Assembly (NCBI GenBank): GCA_001939945.1
Contig: MOEB01000006.1
Coordinates: forward strand, 92,934-156,933
Origin: Aerophototrophica crusticola
GTDB taxonomy: Bacteria > Pseudomonadota > Alphaproteobacteria > Azospirillales > Azospirillaceae
Direction of reading: 5' to 3'
DNA length: 64,000 bases
Part shown: piece after piece, positions 16,756-25,615 of the stretch
How positions within the stretch are numbered: the first letter of the stretch is position 1
Layout: every line of letters starts with the position of its first letter
Made by a program: the position numbers and the translations under genes
The notes under the pieces: model-generated
Told to the model about the DNA's origin: nothing
The model's database searches: none
The model's input: only the letters and a program-made list of their open reading frames with translations

Positions 16756-18156
16756 ATGAGTCCTATCCTTCCGAGTGATCCCCCTCCACCCCCCGCAAGG
16801 GCCGGCTGGTTCGGAGACGGCCGTTTGCGGCGGCTGTTCGCCAATGCCGGTATCCTGTTGGGCGGCAAGGGTTTCAACGCCGTCTTCAGCCTGGGCGCCA
16901 TGGCCGTGGCCGCCCGCGCCCTCGGCGTGGAGCAGTTCGGCATCCTGGTGCTGATCCATACCTTCACCCAGGCCATCGGGGAGATCGCCAAATTCCAGTC
17001 CTGGCAGGCGGTGCTGCGCTACGGCACCCCGGCCCTGGTGGATGGCCGGGTCGGCGACCTGCAACGGCTTATCCGTTTCACCGTGCTGCTGGACGCAAGT
17101 GCGGCCGTGGCCGGCATGGTGTTCTCTGTGGCGCTGGCCTGGGTGCTGGGGCCGCGGTTCGGCTGGCCGGCGGAGCTGCTGCCGGCCGCGGCGCTTTATG
17201 TCACCTCCGTGCTGTTCATGGTCACGGCCACGCCCACCGGGGTGCTGCGCCTGGTGGACCGTTTCGGCGTGCTGTCGGTCCAGGGCACCCTGGGCAACCT
17301 GGTGCGGCTGCTGGCCGGGGCGGCGGCCTGGGCGTGGGGCGGGGGGATCGAGTGGTTCCTGGCCGCCTGGTACCTGGCCACCGTCGTGGCGGGCGTCTAC
17401 CTGATCCATGCCGGCTGGAAGGAACTGAAGGTCCGTGGCCTGCTGGATGGCTTCCGTTGGCGCGGCGGCGGGCTGACCCGCGGGTTCGACGGCATCTGGA
17501 AGTTCGTCTTCTCCACCAACCTGAACGCCACGCTGGAACTGGCCTTCACCCATATTGGCACGCTGGTGGTCGGCTGGTACCTGGGGCCGAAGGATGCCGC
17601 CCTGTTCCGGGTCGCCCGGCAGGTGGGGGAGGCACTGGCCAAGCCCGCCAAGCTGCTGGTCCCGGCCATCTACCCGGAGCTGGCCCGCCTGTCCGCGGCG
17701 GGGGAGCACAAGACCATGCGCGACCTGGCCCTGCGTTCCGCCCTGCTGGCGGGGGCGGGGGCCAGCCTGGGGTTGGGGTTGGTCTGGCTGGCGGGGGAAT
17801 GGCTGTTGGGCCTGGTCCTGGGACCGGACTTCATCCCGGCCTATCCGGTCATGATCTGGCTTGTGGCGGCGGCCGTGGTGGGCATCTGGGCCTTCCCCCT
17901 GGAACCCGTGCTGATCAGCAGCGGCGAGGCCGGGGCCGCCCTGCGGGCGCGGATCTGGAGTTCCGCGGTGTACCTGCCGGTGCTGTTCCTGGCCGTCCAG
18001 TCCTATGGCCTGATCGGCGCCGGGTGGGCACGGCTGTTCGCGTCGGTGGTGGTGTTCGCCGCTTTCCTGCTGCCGGTCATCCGCTGGTTCCGGGGCCAGG
18101 CGTTGCCGGCGACCCCGCCGGCCAGGGCGGCGCGTGACGAGGGGGACGGGGCATGA
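16756..18156 (+). CDS. Wzx-like oligosaccharide/lipid flippase
   Basis: The 466-residue protein is almost entirely hydrophobic, with about 12-14 predicted helices and the polysaccharide-biosynthesis (MATE/Wzx) signature near its N-terminus (GILLGGKGFNAVFSLGAMAVAARALG...FGILVLIHTF). Such proteins flip undecaprenyl-linked oligosaccharides or related lipid-linked sugars across the inner membrane. Its last four bases overlap the start of a TagF-like transferase (ATGA), so the two are translationally coupled and probably act in one pathway. Position at the head of the lipid locus suggests a role in surface glycolipid assembly, but this is inference. Confidence 0.85.
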   Translation: MSPILPSDPPPPPARAGWFGDGRLRRLFANAGILLGGKGFNAVFSLGAMAVAARALGVEQFGILVLIHTFTQAIGEIAKFQSWQAVLRYGTPALVDGRVGDLQRLIRFTVLLDASAAVAGMVFSVALAWVLGPRFGWPAELLPAAALYVTSVLFMVTATPTGVLRLVDRFGVLSVQGTLGNLVRLLAGAAAWAWGGGIEWFLAAWYLATVVAGVYLIHAGWKELKVRGLLDGFRWRGGGLTRGFDGIWKFVFSTNLNATLELAFTHIGTLVVGWYLGPKDAALFRVARQVGEALAKPAKLLVPAIYPELARLSAAGEHKTMRDLALRSALLAGAGASLGLGLVWLAGEWLLGLVLGPDFIPAYPVMIWLVAAAVVGIWAFPLEPVLISSGEAGAALRARIWSSAVYLPVLFLAVQSYGLIGAGWARLFASVVVFAAFLLPVIRWFRGQALPATPPARAARDEGDGA

Positions 18157-19292
18157 GGGTCGCCTTCTTCTACAACGCCCAGCTCCACCAGATCCCGCAC
18201 AGCCTGCCCATGGCGTTCGAGCTGTCGGCCATGCAGGGATTCTGCGTGGACATCCTGTCCCCCTATCCCGGCCACCTGGACTTCGTCCGTGAGATGGAGC
18301 GGCTCTACCCGGAGTCGCGGGTCAATTACCGCCTGCTGGGGACGGCCTGGCCCCTGCGCCTGCTGCGCAAGGTCAGCCGGGTGCAGGTGCCGCCGAAGCT
18401 GCTGACCCTCTGGCACAACCGGCATGTCTTCGACGAGTACGACGCCCTGGTGGTGACGGAGAAGACCAGCCTGAACCTGAAGAGGTTCGGCGTCCGCCGG
18501 CCCAAGTTCATCCACACCGCCCACGGTGCGGGGGACAAGGGCACGGCGGTGGAGCGGCGCATCCGGAAGTTCGACTTCGTCCTGGCCCCCGGGCCGAAGA
18601 CGGCCGGCTGGCTGGCGGAGGCGGGGCTGGTCCGGCCGGGCGACCATGCCGTCGGCGCCTATGCCAAGTTCGACATGGTCCGCCGGATGCGCCAGCAACC
18701 GCGGCGCCTGTTCGACAATGACCGGCCGACCATCCTGTACAATCCCAACTGGGACCCGAAATACGCATCGTGGGAGCGGTTCGGCTGGGACGTGCTGGAA
18801 TATTTCGCCGGCAGCGACCGGTACAATCTGGTGTTCGCCCCCCACGTCAGGCTGTTCGACCCGCCGACACCGGACAAGTACGCGCCCTTCGCCCGTTACC
18901 GCGACCTGCCGCACATGCTCATCGACCTGGGCAGCGGCCGCAGCGTGGACATGACCTACACGATCAGCGCCGACGCCTATCTCGGCGACGTGTCCAGCCA
19001 GGTGTACGAGTTCCTGCTGTCGCCCCGGCCCTGCCTGTTCCTCGACGCCCACGGGGTGGAATGGCAGGGCAACCCCCGCTACCTGTTCTGGACCCTGGGG
19101 CCCGTGGTGTCCGACATGGCGGACTTCGGCGCGGCGCTGGATTCCCTGATGGCCGACCCGTCCCCCTGGCGGCCGTTCCAGGAACAGGCGGTGGCCGCGA
19201 CATTCGACCTGACCGTCGCCGAGCCCGGCCGGCACAATGCCGACGTCATCGCCACATGGCTGCGGAAGAAGGTGGCGGCCGGAAAGGCCTGA
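18153..19292 (+). CDS. TagF-like / CDP-glycerol glycerophosphotransferase-type protein
   Basis: The 379-residue cytosolic protein has a GT-B-like two-domain layout. The C-terminal half shows the pattern of the CDP-glycerol:polyglycerol-phosphate transferase family: ILYNPNWDPK (usually YxPTWR), a VFAPH strand, DAYLGDVSSQVYEFLLSPRPCLFLD (usually SDYSS...E...xxPxxF) and a following GP segment. Members transfer glycerol-phosphate or related groups to lipid-linked sugars. It overlaps the flippase by four bases. A sphingoglycolipid or polysaccharide acceptor is possible; the exact donor is not deducible. Confidence 0.65.
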   Translation: MRVAFFYNAQLHQIPHSLPMAFELSAMQGFCVDILSPYPGHLDFVREMERLYPESRVNYRLLGTAWPLRLLRKVSRVQVPPKLLTLWHNRHVFDEYDALVVTEKTSLNLKRFGVRRPKFIHTAHGAGDKGTAVERRIRKFDFVLAPGPKTAGWLAEAGLVRPGDHAVGAYAKFDMVRRMRQQPRRLFDNDRPTILYNPNWDPKYASWERFGWDVLEYFAGSDRYNLVFAPHVRLFDPPTPDKYAPFARYRDLPHMLIDLGSGRSVDMTYTISADAYLGDVSSQVYEFLLSPRPCLFLDAHGVEWQGNPRYLFWTLGPVVSDMADFGAALDSLMADPSPWRPFQEQAVAATFDLTVAEPGRHNADVIATWLRKKVAAGKA

Positions 19293-19329
19293 GGATTGGC
19301 CTGGATCAAGGCGGGGCGGATGCGCCGCT

Positions 19330-19344
19330 GTCACACCCTGTGAC
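19330..19344. promoter_or_regulatory. Inverted repeat upstream of the acyl-AMP ligase gene
   Basis: GTCACACCCTGTGAC is a perfect 6+3+6 dyad, 28 bases before a candidate -35 box. It could be an operator for the sphingolipid operon. Confidence 0.4.
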
Positions 19345-19371
19345 GATCAGGACGCACGCGCCCCGGCCGTG

Positions 19372-19400
19372 TTGCCCCTTGGGGGTGGCTTTGCTAGGAA
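19372..19400 (+). promoter_or_regulatory. Candidate sigma-70 promoter of the sphingolipid operon
   Basis: TTGCCC (19372-19377) and TAGGAA (19395-19400) are spaced by 17 bases, about 105 bases before the acyl-AMP ligase ATG, in a 212-base gap. Both boxes are only partial consensus matches. Confidence 0.4.
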
Positions 19401-19504
19401 GCGCGTTCCATCTTTGCCCGGCCCTTCGACGGTCGCGACGATAACCCCTTCGCGTGTTAGGCTTATCGCCCGCCACGCCCTCGTTTGTTGGAACCCAGGA
19501 CCCC

Positions 19505-21235
19505 ATGTCGTCACCCACCCCCACCGCTTCCGGGCTGGCCAGGCGCCTTGCCGACTTCCGCACGGTCGCGGAGGCGCTGGACTATGCCGCCAGGGGAGCG
19601 ACCGGCCTGAACTTCTATTCCGGCCGGGGGGAGTTGCTGGAGGTGCTCACCTACCGCGCCCTGCGGGACCAGTCCCTGGACCTGGCCCGGCGGATGCTGG
19701 CCGCCGGACTGGTGCCGGGGGAACGGGTGGCCATCATCGCGGAGTCCGACGGCGATTTCCTGCGGGCCTTCATGGCCTGCCAGTATGCCGGGCTGGTGCC
19801 GGCCCCCATGCCGCTGCCCGCGGCATTCGGCGGCAAGGACGCCTATGTCGACCATATCCGCCGCATGATCCAGGGTGCCCAGGCCGCAGCCGCCCTGGCC
19901 CCGGCCGCCCTGGCCGACTGGCTGGCCGCCGCGGCCGACGGGCTGGACCTGAAGGCGGTGGGCACGCTGGCCCTGTTCCAGGACGTGTCCGCGGACGGGG
20001 TGGAACTGCCCACCGTCGGCCCGGACGACCTCTGCTATCTCCAGTTCTCCTCCGGCAGCACCCGCTTCCCCCTGGGCGTCGCGGTGACGCAGGGCGCCTT
20101 GATGGCCAATTGCGTGGGCATCACCCGCGACGGGCTGAAGGTGCGTGACGGGGACCGGGCCACCTCCTGGCTGCCCCTCTACCATGACATGGGCATGGTG
20201 GGTTTCATGCTGGCCCCGCTGGTCAGCCAGCTCTCCATCGACCTGTTGCCGACGCGGGAATTCGCGCGGCGGCCGCTGCTCTGGCTGCAGCTCATCACCC
20301 GCAATGGCGGCACCCTGTCCTACAGCCCCAGCTTCGGCTATGAGCTGGCCAGCCGCCGGGCGCAGACCGCCTCGACCGAGGATATCGACCTGTCGGGCTG
20401 GCGGGTGGCCGGCATCGGCGGCGACATGGTGCGCCCCCGGGTGCTGGAGCGGTTCGCCGACGCCTTCGGGCCCCGCGGCTTCCGGAAGGAGGCCCTGGTC
20501 GCCAGCTATGGCATGGCGGAGGCGAGCCTTGCCCTCAGCTTCGCGCCGCTGGACACGGGGCTGGTCACCGACCTGGTGGACCTGGACCGGCTGGAGAACG
20601 AACAGGTGGCCGTGCCCCCCGGGCCGGATACCGAGCGGTCCCGCGACTTCGTGCTGAACGGCCCGGCCCTGCCGGGGCATGAGATCCAGGTGCGGGATGA
20701 GGTGGGCCGGCCCGTCGCCGAACGCCAGGTGGGCCGCGTCTTCGCCCGCGGCCCGTCGCTGATGCGGGAGTATTTCGGCCGGCCGGAAGAGACGGCCGCG
20801 GCCCTGTCCGCGCAGGGATGGCTGGACACGGGCGACCTGGGCTACCTCTGCGACGGGCAGATTGTCATCACCGGCCGTGCCAAGGACCTGATCCTGGTGA
20901 ACGGCCGCAACATCTGGCCGCAGGACCTGGAGTGGACGACGGAGCACCAGGTCGAGTCGCTGCGCAGCGGCGATGTGGCCGCCTTCTCCGTGGATGAGGA
21001 CTCAGGCGAGGTGGTCATGGTTCTGGTCCAGTGCCGGACCAGCGACCCGGGCGCCCGCGACGCGTTGGCACAGGAGGTGGCCGGCGTGCTGCGCTCCGCC
21101 CACGGGGTGGAGGTGCGGGTGGTCCTGGTGCCCACCCATTCCCTGCCGCAGACCTCCTCCGGCAAGCTCAGCCGCTCCCGCGCCAAGCAGATGTACCTGC
21201 GGGGGGAGTACGGCCGCGGCACGGCGGCAGCCTGA
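19505..21235 (+). CDS. Fatty-acyl-AMP ligase / acyl-ACP synthetase of sphingolipid synthesis
   Basis: The ATG at 19505 follows an AGGA site. The 576-residue adenylate-forming enzyme has the P-loop-like YLQFSSGSTRFPLG motif, WLPLYHDMGMVG, YGMAEASLALSF, and the C-terminal LDTGDLGYLCDGQIVITGRAKDLI hinge with a catalytic Lys region near SSGKLSRSRAK. These are hallmarks of FAAL-type ligases, which activate fatty acids as acyl-AMP and load an acyl carrier protein. With the ACP and serine palmitoyltransferase downstream, the likely job is to make the acyl-ACP substrate for SPT, as in the equivalent Caulobacter cluster. It starts a co-directional run of four genes. Confidence 0.88.
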   Translation: MSSPTPTASGLARRLADFRTVAEALDYAARGATGLNFYSGRGELLEVLTYRALRDQSLDLARRMLAAGLVPGERVAIIAESDGDFLRAFMACQYAGLVPAPMPLPAAFGGKDAYVDHIRRMIQGAQAAAALAPAALADWLAAAADGLDLKAVGTLALFQDVSADGVELPTVGPDDLCYLQFSSGSTRFPLGVAVTQGALMANCVGITRDGLKVRDGDRATSWLPLYHDMGMVGFMLAPLVSQLSIDLLPTREFARRPLLWLQLITRNGGTLSYSPSFGYELASRRAQTASTEDIDLSGWRVAGIGGDMVRPRVLERFADAFGPRGFRKEALVASYGMAEASLALSFAPLDTGLVTDLVDLDRLENEQVAVPPGPDTERSRDFVLNGPALPGHEIQVRDEVGRPVAERQVGRVFARGPSLMREYFGRPEETAAALSAQGWLDTGDLGYLCDGQIVITGRAKDLILVNGRNIWPQDLEWTTEHQVESLRSGDVAAFSVDEDSGEVVMVLVQCRTSDPGARDALAQEVAGVLRSAHGVEVRVVLVPTHSLPQTSSGKLSRSRAKQMYLRGEYGRGTAAA

Positions 21236-21245
21236 CGGCAGGCCC

Positions 21246-22217
21246 ATGGCAGTCGGAGCAGACAGCGCGCCGCGGCCCCTGGCGGCCCTGACCGGGGCCA
21301 CCGGGTTCCTGGGCCGGCACGTCATCCGGGCGCTGCATAAAGCGGGGTTCCGGGTCCGGATTCTGGTGCGCCAGGACCCCGTCCACCCCCTGACGGCCGC
21401 GGTGCCCCTGGAGGTGGTCCCCGGCGACCTGTCCAGCGATGCCGCGCTGGAGCGGCTGGTGCGCGGGGCCGACGCGGTCATCCATGCCGCGGGCCTGATC
21501 AAGGCGGCCGGCAGGAAGGACTTCTTCGCCATCAACGAGGGCGGCTCCGCCCGGCTGGGCCGTGCCATGGCCAAGGCGGCACCCGGCGCCCGGCTGGTGG
21601 TGGTCTCCAGCCTCGCGGCGCGGGAGCCGCAGCTTTCCCCCTATGCCGCCAGCAAACGGGCGGGGGAGGAGGCGGCGGTGCGCTGCTCCGGCACGGAGGA
21701 TTGGGTGGTGCTGCGCCCCCCGGCCCTGTACGGCCCCGGCGACCGCGAGACGCTGGCCCTGTTCAAGGCTGCCGACAGCCCCGTCGTGCCCGTCGCGGGT
21801 GGTCCCGGCGCGCGCCTGGCCCTGCTGCATGTGGAGGATTGCGCGGCGGCCGTCGCCGCCCTGGCCCGTCCCGGCGGCCCCCGCGGTCAGACCTACGAGC
21901 TGGCCGACGGCAAGCCCGGCGGATATGGCTGGGCGGATTTGCTTGACACCGCCGCGGCGGCCCTGGGGCACAAGGCCGTGCGGGTCAGAGTCGCCGCCCC
22001 GCTGCTGCGTGGGATGGGTCTGGCGGGCAGCGGCTGGGCATGGCTGCTTCGACGTCCGGTCATGATGACATCCGGCAAAGTCCGTGAAATTCTCCACCCG
22101 GACTGGTCGGTCGACCCGTCCGGCATGCCGCCCCCGGGCCTGTGGAAGCCCACCCGCAAGCTGTTGGAAGGATTTACGGAATCCGTTTCCTGGTACCGAC
22201 ACCAGGGCTGGCTATAG
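21246..22217 (+). CDS. cerR: NAD(P)-dependent SDR reductase, CerR-like
   Basis: The 323-residue extended SDR starts at the ATG at 21246, 10 bases after the ligase stop. It has the Rossmann motif TGATGFLG, the DAVIHAAG strand, and an active-site YxxxK in SPYAASKRAG. In the homologous Caulobacter sphingolipid cluster the protein in this position reduces the 3-keto group of the sphingoid/ceramide intermediate. Gene order ligase-SDR-ACP-SPT is the same, so I assign that role. Sequence alone cannot exclude another sugar or lipid epimerase function. Confidence 0.75.
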   Translation: MAVGADSAPRPLAALTGATGFLGRHVIRALHKAGFRVRILVRQDPVHPLTAAVPLEVVPGDLSSDAALERLVRGADAVIHAAGLIKAAGRKDFFAINEGGSARLGRAMAKAAPGARLVVVSSLAAREPQLSPYAASKRAGEEAAVRCSGTEDWVVLRPPALYGPGDRETLALFKAADSPVVPVAGGPGARLALLHVEDCAAAVAALARPGGPRGQTYELADGKPGGYGWADLLDTAAAALGHKAVRVRVAAPLLRGMGLAGSGWAWLLRRPVMMTSGKVREILHPDWSVDPSGMPPPGLWKPTRKLLEGFTESVSWYRHQGWL

Positions 22218-22431
22218 GCCGAAAGCCGTAACCGCTAGGGATGGTGTGGCCGAATTACCAAACGCGCGGCTGTTCTGCGCCTGCAACAAACTGTCCCGCC
22301 GGTTTCTACTTGCATCCGTGGGCGTTGCACTTACCTTACAGCCAGATGACGATTTGTGCATGGATGCCGAGGCTTCGGTATCCTTGATCCCTTTCCAAAA
22401 AACTCTTCCAGAATTCGCCCGGGTTCGCTGA
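22218..22431 (+). other. Gap between cerR-like and ACP genes
   Basis: This 214-base stretch is clearly less G+C-rich than its flanks and has no plausible gene. It probably carries an internal promoter for the ACP-SPT pair. I could not pick a convincing -35/-10 pair; TTGCAC at about 22325 is the best -35 candidate. Confidence 0.35.
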
Positions 22432-22683
22432 ATGGACGCTGAAGACGACGAGATCGTTGCAGAGATCATCCGCGCCCTCGGGCCTAGCCTGCAATCGCCC
22501 GTTACCATCACCACCGACACGAACATCACCCGCGACCTGGGGCTCGACTCCCTGGCCGTCATGGATTTCGTGATGGTGCTTGAGGACAGGTTCGACATCT
22601 CCATCCCCCTTGAGCGCATCGCCGAGGTGGAGACGGTGGGGGATCTGGCGCGGACGATCCGGGAACTTCGGGGGCGCTCCTGA
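22432..22683 (+). CDS. Acyl carrier protein dedicated to sphingolipid synthesis
   Basis: The 83-residue acidic protein has the phosphopantetheine site DLGLDSLAVMDF with Ser40 as attachment residue and the usual four-helix ACP pattern. It ends two bases before the SPT start codon. An ACP linked to an acyl-AMP ligase and SPT implies that SPT uses acyl-ACP and not acyl-CoA, as reported for Caulobacter. Confidence 0.92.
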   Translation: MDAEDDEIVAEIIRALGPSLQSPVTITTDTNITRDLGLDSLAVMDFVMVLEDRFDISIPLERIAEVETVGDLARTIRELRGRS

Positions 22684-22685
22684 AC

Positions 22686-23909
22686 ATGACCATCCTCGCG
22701 AAATTTTCCCCGCTGCGTGAGAACTATGAGCGGCTTCGGGCCCTGGGGCACGATCCCTTCTCAGTCAAGTTCGAGCGCATCGTGTCGCCGACCGAGGGCG
22801 TGCTGCGCGGGAAGCGCACCATCCTGCTGGGCACCAACAACTATCTGGGCCTGACCTTCGACCCGAGCTGCATCGACGCTGGCGTCGCCGCGCTCGAAGG
22901 GCAGGGGACGGGCACCACCGGCTCGCGCATCGCCAACGGCACCTATGGCGGCCATGGCGATCTGGAAGCGGCCCTGGCGGACTTCTACGGCCGCCAGCAC
23001 TGCATGGTGTTCACCACGGGCTATCAGGCCAACCTGGGCATCATCTCCACGCTGGTCGGCAAGGACGATTTCCTGCTGATCGACAGCGACAGCCACGCCA
23101 GCATCTATGACGCGGCGAAGATGGGCACCGCCCCGGTGGTGCGCTTCCGGCACAACGACCCGGACGACCTTTACAAGCGCCTGCGCCGCCTGGGCGACCA
23201 GCCCGGCAACAAGCTGGTGGTGGTGGAGGGCATCTACTCCATGCTGGGCGACACCGCCCCGCTGAAGGAGTTCGTGCAGGTGAAGCGGGAGACCGGCGCC
23301 TTCCTGCTGGTGGACGAGGCCCATTCCATGGGCGTCCTCGGCGAGAACGGCCGCGGCCTCGCGGAGCAGGAGGGGGTGGAGGACGACGTGGACTTCACCG
23401 TCGGCACCTTCTCCAAGAGCCTGGGCGCCGTGGGCGGCTTCTGCGTGTCCGACCACCCGGATTTCGACATCCTGCGGGTGGCCTGCCGGCCCTACATGTT
23501 CACCGCCTCCCTGCCGCCGTCGGTCATCGCCACCACCCTGCAGGCGCTGAAGCGCATGCGGGAGGAGCCGGGCCTGCGCCGTCGCCTGACCGCCAATGCG
23601 GAACGGCTGTATTACGGGCTGAAGGGGCTGGGCTTCGAGCTGGGGCCTGAGCCGAACCCCATCGTCTCCGTCATGCTCCCGAACAAGGAGCTGGCCATCG
23701 CGGCCTGGAACATGCTGCTGGAGGCGGGCCTGTACCTGAACCTGGCCCTGCCGCCGGCGACGCCCAACAGCCTCGCCCTGCTGCGCTCCAGCGTCAGCGC
23801 CGCCCACACGCCGGCGCAGATCGATACGGCCATCGAGCTGTTCGGCCAGGTCGGCCGCCGGCTCGGTGTCCTGCCCACCCCTGGCCTCGTGGTCCAGGCG
23901 GCGGAGTAA
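22686..23909 (+). CDS. spt: Serine palmitoyltransferase
   Basis: The 407-residue PLP enzyme of the alpha-oxoamine synthase family condenses L-serine with a C16-type acyl thioester to 3-ketosphinganine. Visible motifs are TGSRIANGTYGGH, HASIYDAA, EGIYSMLGD, the cofactor Asp in LLVDEAH (Asp210), and the Schiff-base Lys244 in GTFSKSLGAVGG. The VACRPYMFTASLPPSV segment matches the Sphingomonas SPT pattern closely and distinguishes it from 8-amino-7-oxononanoate synthase. It is the committed step of the pathway and closes the operon, with a strong terminator 42 bases downstream. Confidence 0.93.
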   Translation: MTILAKFSPLRENYERLRALGHDPFSVKFERIVSPTEGVLRGKRTILLGTNNYLGLTFDPSCIDAGVAALEGQGTGTTGSRIANGTYGGHGDLEAALADFYGRQHCMVFTTGYQANLGIISTLVGKDDFLLIDSDSHASIYDAAKMGTAPVVRFRHNDPDDLYKRLRRLGDQPGNKLVVVEGIYSMLGDTAPLKEFVQVKRETGAFLLVDEAHSMGVLGENGRGLAEQEGVEDDVDFTVGTFSKSLGAVGGFCVSDHPDFDILRVACRPYMFTASLPPSVIATTLQALKRMREEPGLRRRLTANAERLYYGLKGLGFELGPEPNPIVSVMLPNKELAIAAWNMLLEAGLYLNLALPPATPNSLALLRSSVSAAHTPAQIDTAIELFGQVGRRLGVLPTPGLVVQAAE

Positions 23910-23950
23910 ACCCGGCGAAGGGTCGGGAGCCTCAAGCAAAAAACAGCGCA

Positions 23951-23984
23951 CGGGCCCGGCGGCGACGCCGGGCCCGAAACTTTT
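23951..23984 (+). terminator. Terminator of the sphingolipid operon
   Basis: A perfect 11-bp stem CGGGCCCGGCG/CGCCGGGCCCG (23951-23961 with 23966-23976) closes on a GCGA tetraloop and is followed by AAACTTTT. Confidence 0.85.
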
Positions 23985-24012
23985 GGGGGAAGGCCAGCGG
24001 CATGGGTCCCGT

Positions 24013-24100
24013 GCCGGCGACCGCCGGCCCGCGCCCTCGTGGGCGCGTGAGCCAAGCCCGCCGATGCGGGCGCCCGGCGCTTGAGGGGACGCGTATCAGG
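24013..24100 (+). repeat. Repeat family A, copy 3
   Basis: Core copy beginning CCGGCGACCGCCGG and ending CTTGAGGGGACGCGTATCAG. It lacks both accessory hairpins seen in copies 2 and 5. Its end reads TGATACGCG on the minus strand, resembling the family terminus TGATACCA, and that TGA is the stop codon of the methyltransferase gene. Confidence 0.7.
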
Positions 24101-24683
24101 CCTTCCGCCAGAGGGTCGCGAGCCAGGTCTGCTGGCGACGCGGGGCGTCCAGGGGGCGGCGCCATTCCTCCACCAGGGTGAGGCCCGAGTCCCGCGCCAG
24201 CCGCTTCCAGGACTGGGGGCGGCGCAGGGCGATGTGGCGGTCTTCCACCCAGCCTTCCTCCCCCGACCCGGTAGGGTCGCAGGCGTAGAAGACCCCGCCC
24301 GGGCGCAGGGTGGCCAGGATGGCGGCCAGCAGCGCGGGAAGGCCCGGCGTGGGGACATGGAACAGCACGGCTTGGGCGAACACCCCGTCGAAGGCTTCCG
24401 CGGGAAGGCCCGGATCGGCCAGGTCCCGTTCCCAGACGGGGCAGCCGCTGTATGCCCGCGCCGCGGCGGCAAGGGTGGGGGAGCCGTCCAGGCCGACGGC
24501 GCGGTGCCCGGCCGCGGCGAAAGCCTTCAGGTCCCGACCGGGGCCGCAGCCCAAATCCAGGATGTCCGCCGCTTCCTTGGCGATGGCTGCCAGGAAGCGC
24601 CGGCGGCTGTCGCCTGTGTCATGGCCCAGCAGGGCAGTCCCATACTCGGCGGCGTGTGCCTCGTAATGGGCGATGCTGCTCAC
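24096..24683 (-). CDS. Class I SAM-dependent methyltransferase
   Basis: The GTG at 24683 overlaps the preceding stop codon (GTGA), giving a 195-residue protein. The SAM site is DILDLGCGPGRD near residues 40-51, followed by an acidic-loop strand (AVGLDGS) and the FDGVFAQAVLFHV motif IV region. It lacks the motifs of DNA or rRNA methylases. As the last gene of an operon for a lipid kinase, cytidylyltransferase and phosphatidyltransferase, it may methylate the sphingolipid head group. The stop codon lies inside repeat A copy 3. Confidence 0.8.
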   Translation of the reverse strand: MSSIAHYEAHAAEYGTALLGHDTGDSRRRFLAAIAKEAADILDLGCGPGRDLKAFAAAGHRAVGLDGSPTLAAAARAYSGCPVWERDLADPGLPAEAFDGVFAQAVLFHVPTPGLPALLAAILATLRPGGVFYACDPTGSGEEGWVEDRHIALRRPQSWKRLARDSGLTLVEEWRRPLDAPRRQQTWLATLWRKA

Positions 24684-25615
24684 CGGATCGCCCCCTGCCG
24701 CCTCAGCTGCCACAGCAGCAGGGGCGCCGACAGGATGGGGTGGCGGCGTTGCCAGGGCGTCATTTCCAGCCTCACGCCGGAATGCCGCTCGATCTTCCAG
24801 GTGATGTAGTCCACCCCGCCGACGAAGGTGAAGGCCGCCTTCGCCAGCCGGCTGACATTCAGTGCCTTGCCCGCGAGCCGCCGCAGGGCCCAGCCGCGCC
24901 GCGCGGCCTTCCGCTGGGCTGGCGTGAGGGCCGGGGCCAGCGCCCCGCCGCCAACCTCCCGCCAATCGAGCCCCGCCTGGGCCAGGGCGGGGCGGAACAG
25001 GTCCCGGTAGCGGGCAGGGTCGTGGCCGACGATGCTCACGGCCCGCTCCCCCGTCTCCACCCGCAACTCGGCCGCGTAGGTGTGGCGGAACAGGGCGTCC
25101 CAATAGTCCAGCGGCGTCCCCTGGTCGGGGCCGAGTCGGGCCGCCCAGGCGCAGGCCGTGGTGGTTGCCGTCGCCACCAGCCCCGCCGCCTTGTTCCTGG
25201 CCGCCGCATCACGGGCGTAGGCAAGGCGGGCAGGCTGGGCGAAGCGGGCCCAGATGGTGGTGTCCAGGCTGCCCGGCCGGACGGCGCGGGCGAACTGGTC
25301 CGGCCGCATCACCGCCACCTTGGCCCGGAGGATGCGGCCGTCCACCGGGACCTCCCAATACTCCACCGTCGGCGGCAGCAGCCGTGTGGCCAGGGCCAGC
25401 CCCGGGCTGCCGTGCCAGGCGCGCAGGGAGTCCACCAACACGTAGAAGTCCAGGATGCCGTCCAGATCGCCGGTGCGCAGGATGGAGCCGTAGAACAGCA
25501 CGGCCGCTACGGTGCCGCCACCCTTGGCCGCCAACGCGTCCACCATGGGCCGTGTGCCCGCGGGGATGGGCCGGTCCAGTTCCGCCGCCAGCACCTCCGC
25601 CAGGGCGGCGCTCAT
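24680..25615 (-). CDS. Tam41-like phosphatidate/ceramide-phosphate cytidylyltransferase candidate
   Basis: The 311-residue soluble protein has a nucleotidyltransferase core, LFYGSILRTG at about residues 40-49, then DFYVLVDSLRAWHG at 56-69. The pairing of YGS with D-F-x3-V-D...WH, followed by a VEYWEVPVDGRILRAKVAV strand and an IWARFAQPARLAY stretch, matches the order of motifs in Tam41, the mitochondrial CDP-diacylglycerol synthase (YGS, DFxFxVDDPxxWH, VYFN...G..IKYGV, W..LY.AGRL.KPV). It overlaps the lipid-kinase gene by four bases and the methyltransferase by four. The inferred reaction is CTP plus ceramide-1-phosphate (or phosphatidate) to the CDP-lipid. No homology search was run. Confidence 0.62.
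   Translation of the reverse strand: MSAALAEVLAAELDRPIPAGTRPMVDALAAKGGGTVAAVLFYGSILRTGDLDGILDFYVLVDSLRAWHGSPGLALATRLLPPTVEYWEVPVDGRILRAKVAVMRPDQFARAVRPGSLDTTIWARFAQPARLAYARDAAARNKAAGLVATATTTACAWAARLGPDQGTPLDYWDALFRHTYAAELRVETGERAVSIVGHDPARYRDLFRPALAQAGLDWREVGGGALAPALTPAQRKAARRGWALRRLAGKALNVSRLAKAAFTFVGGVDYITWKIERHSGVRLEMTPWQRRHPILSAPLLLWQLRRQGAIR

Noticed and set aside
22686-23909. 8-amino-7-oxononanoate synthase (bioF) instead of serine palmitoyltransferase
   Set aside because: The CRPYMFTASLPPSV segment, the ACP and ligase partners and the ceramide genes nearby fit SPT. No other biotin gene is present.
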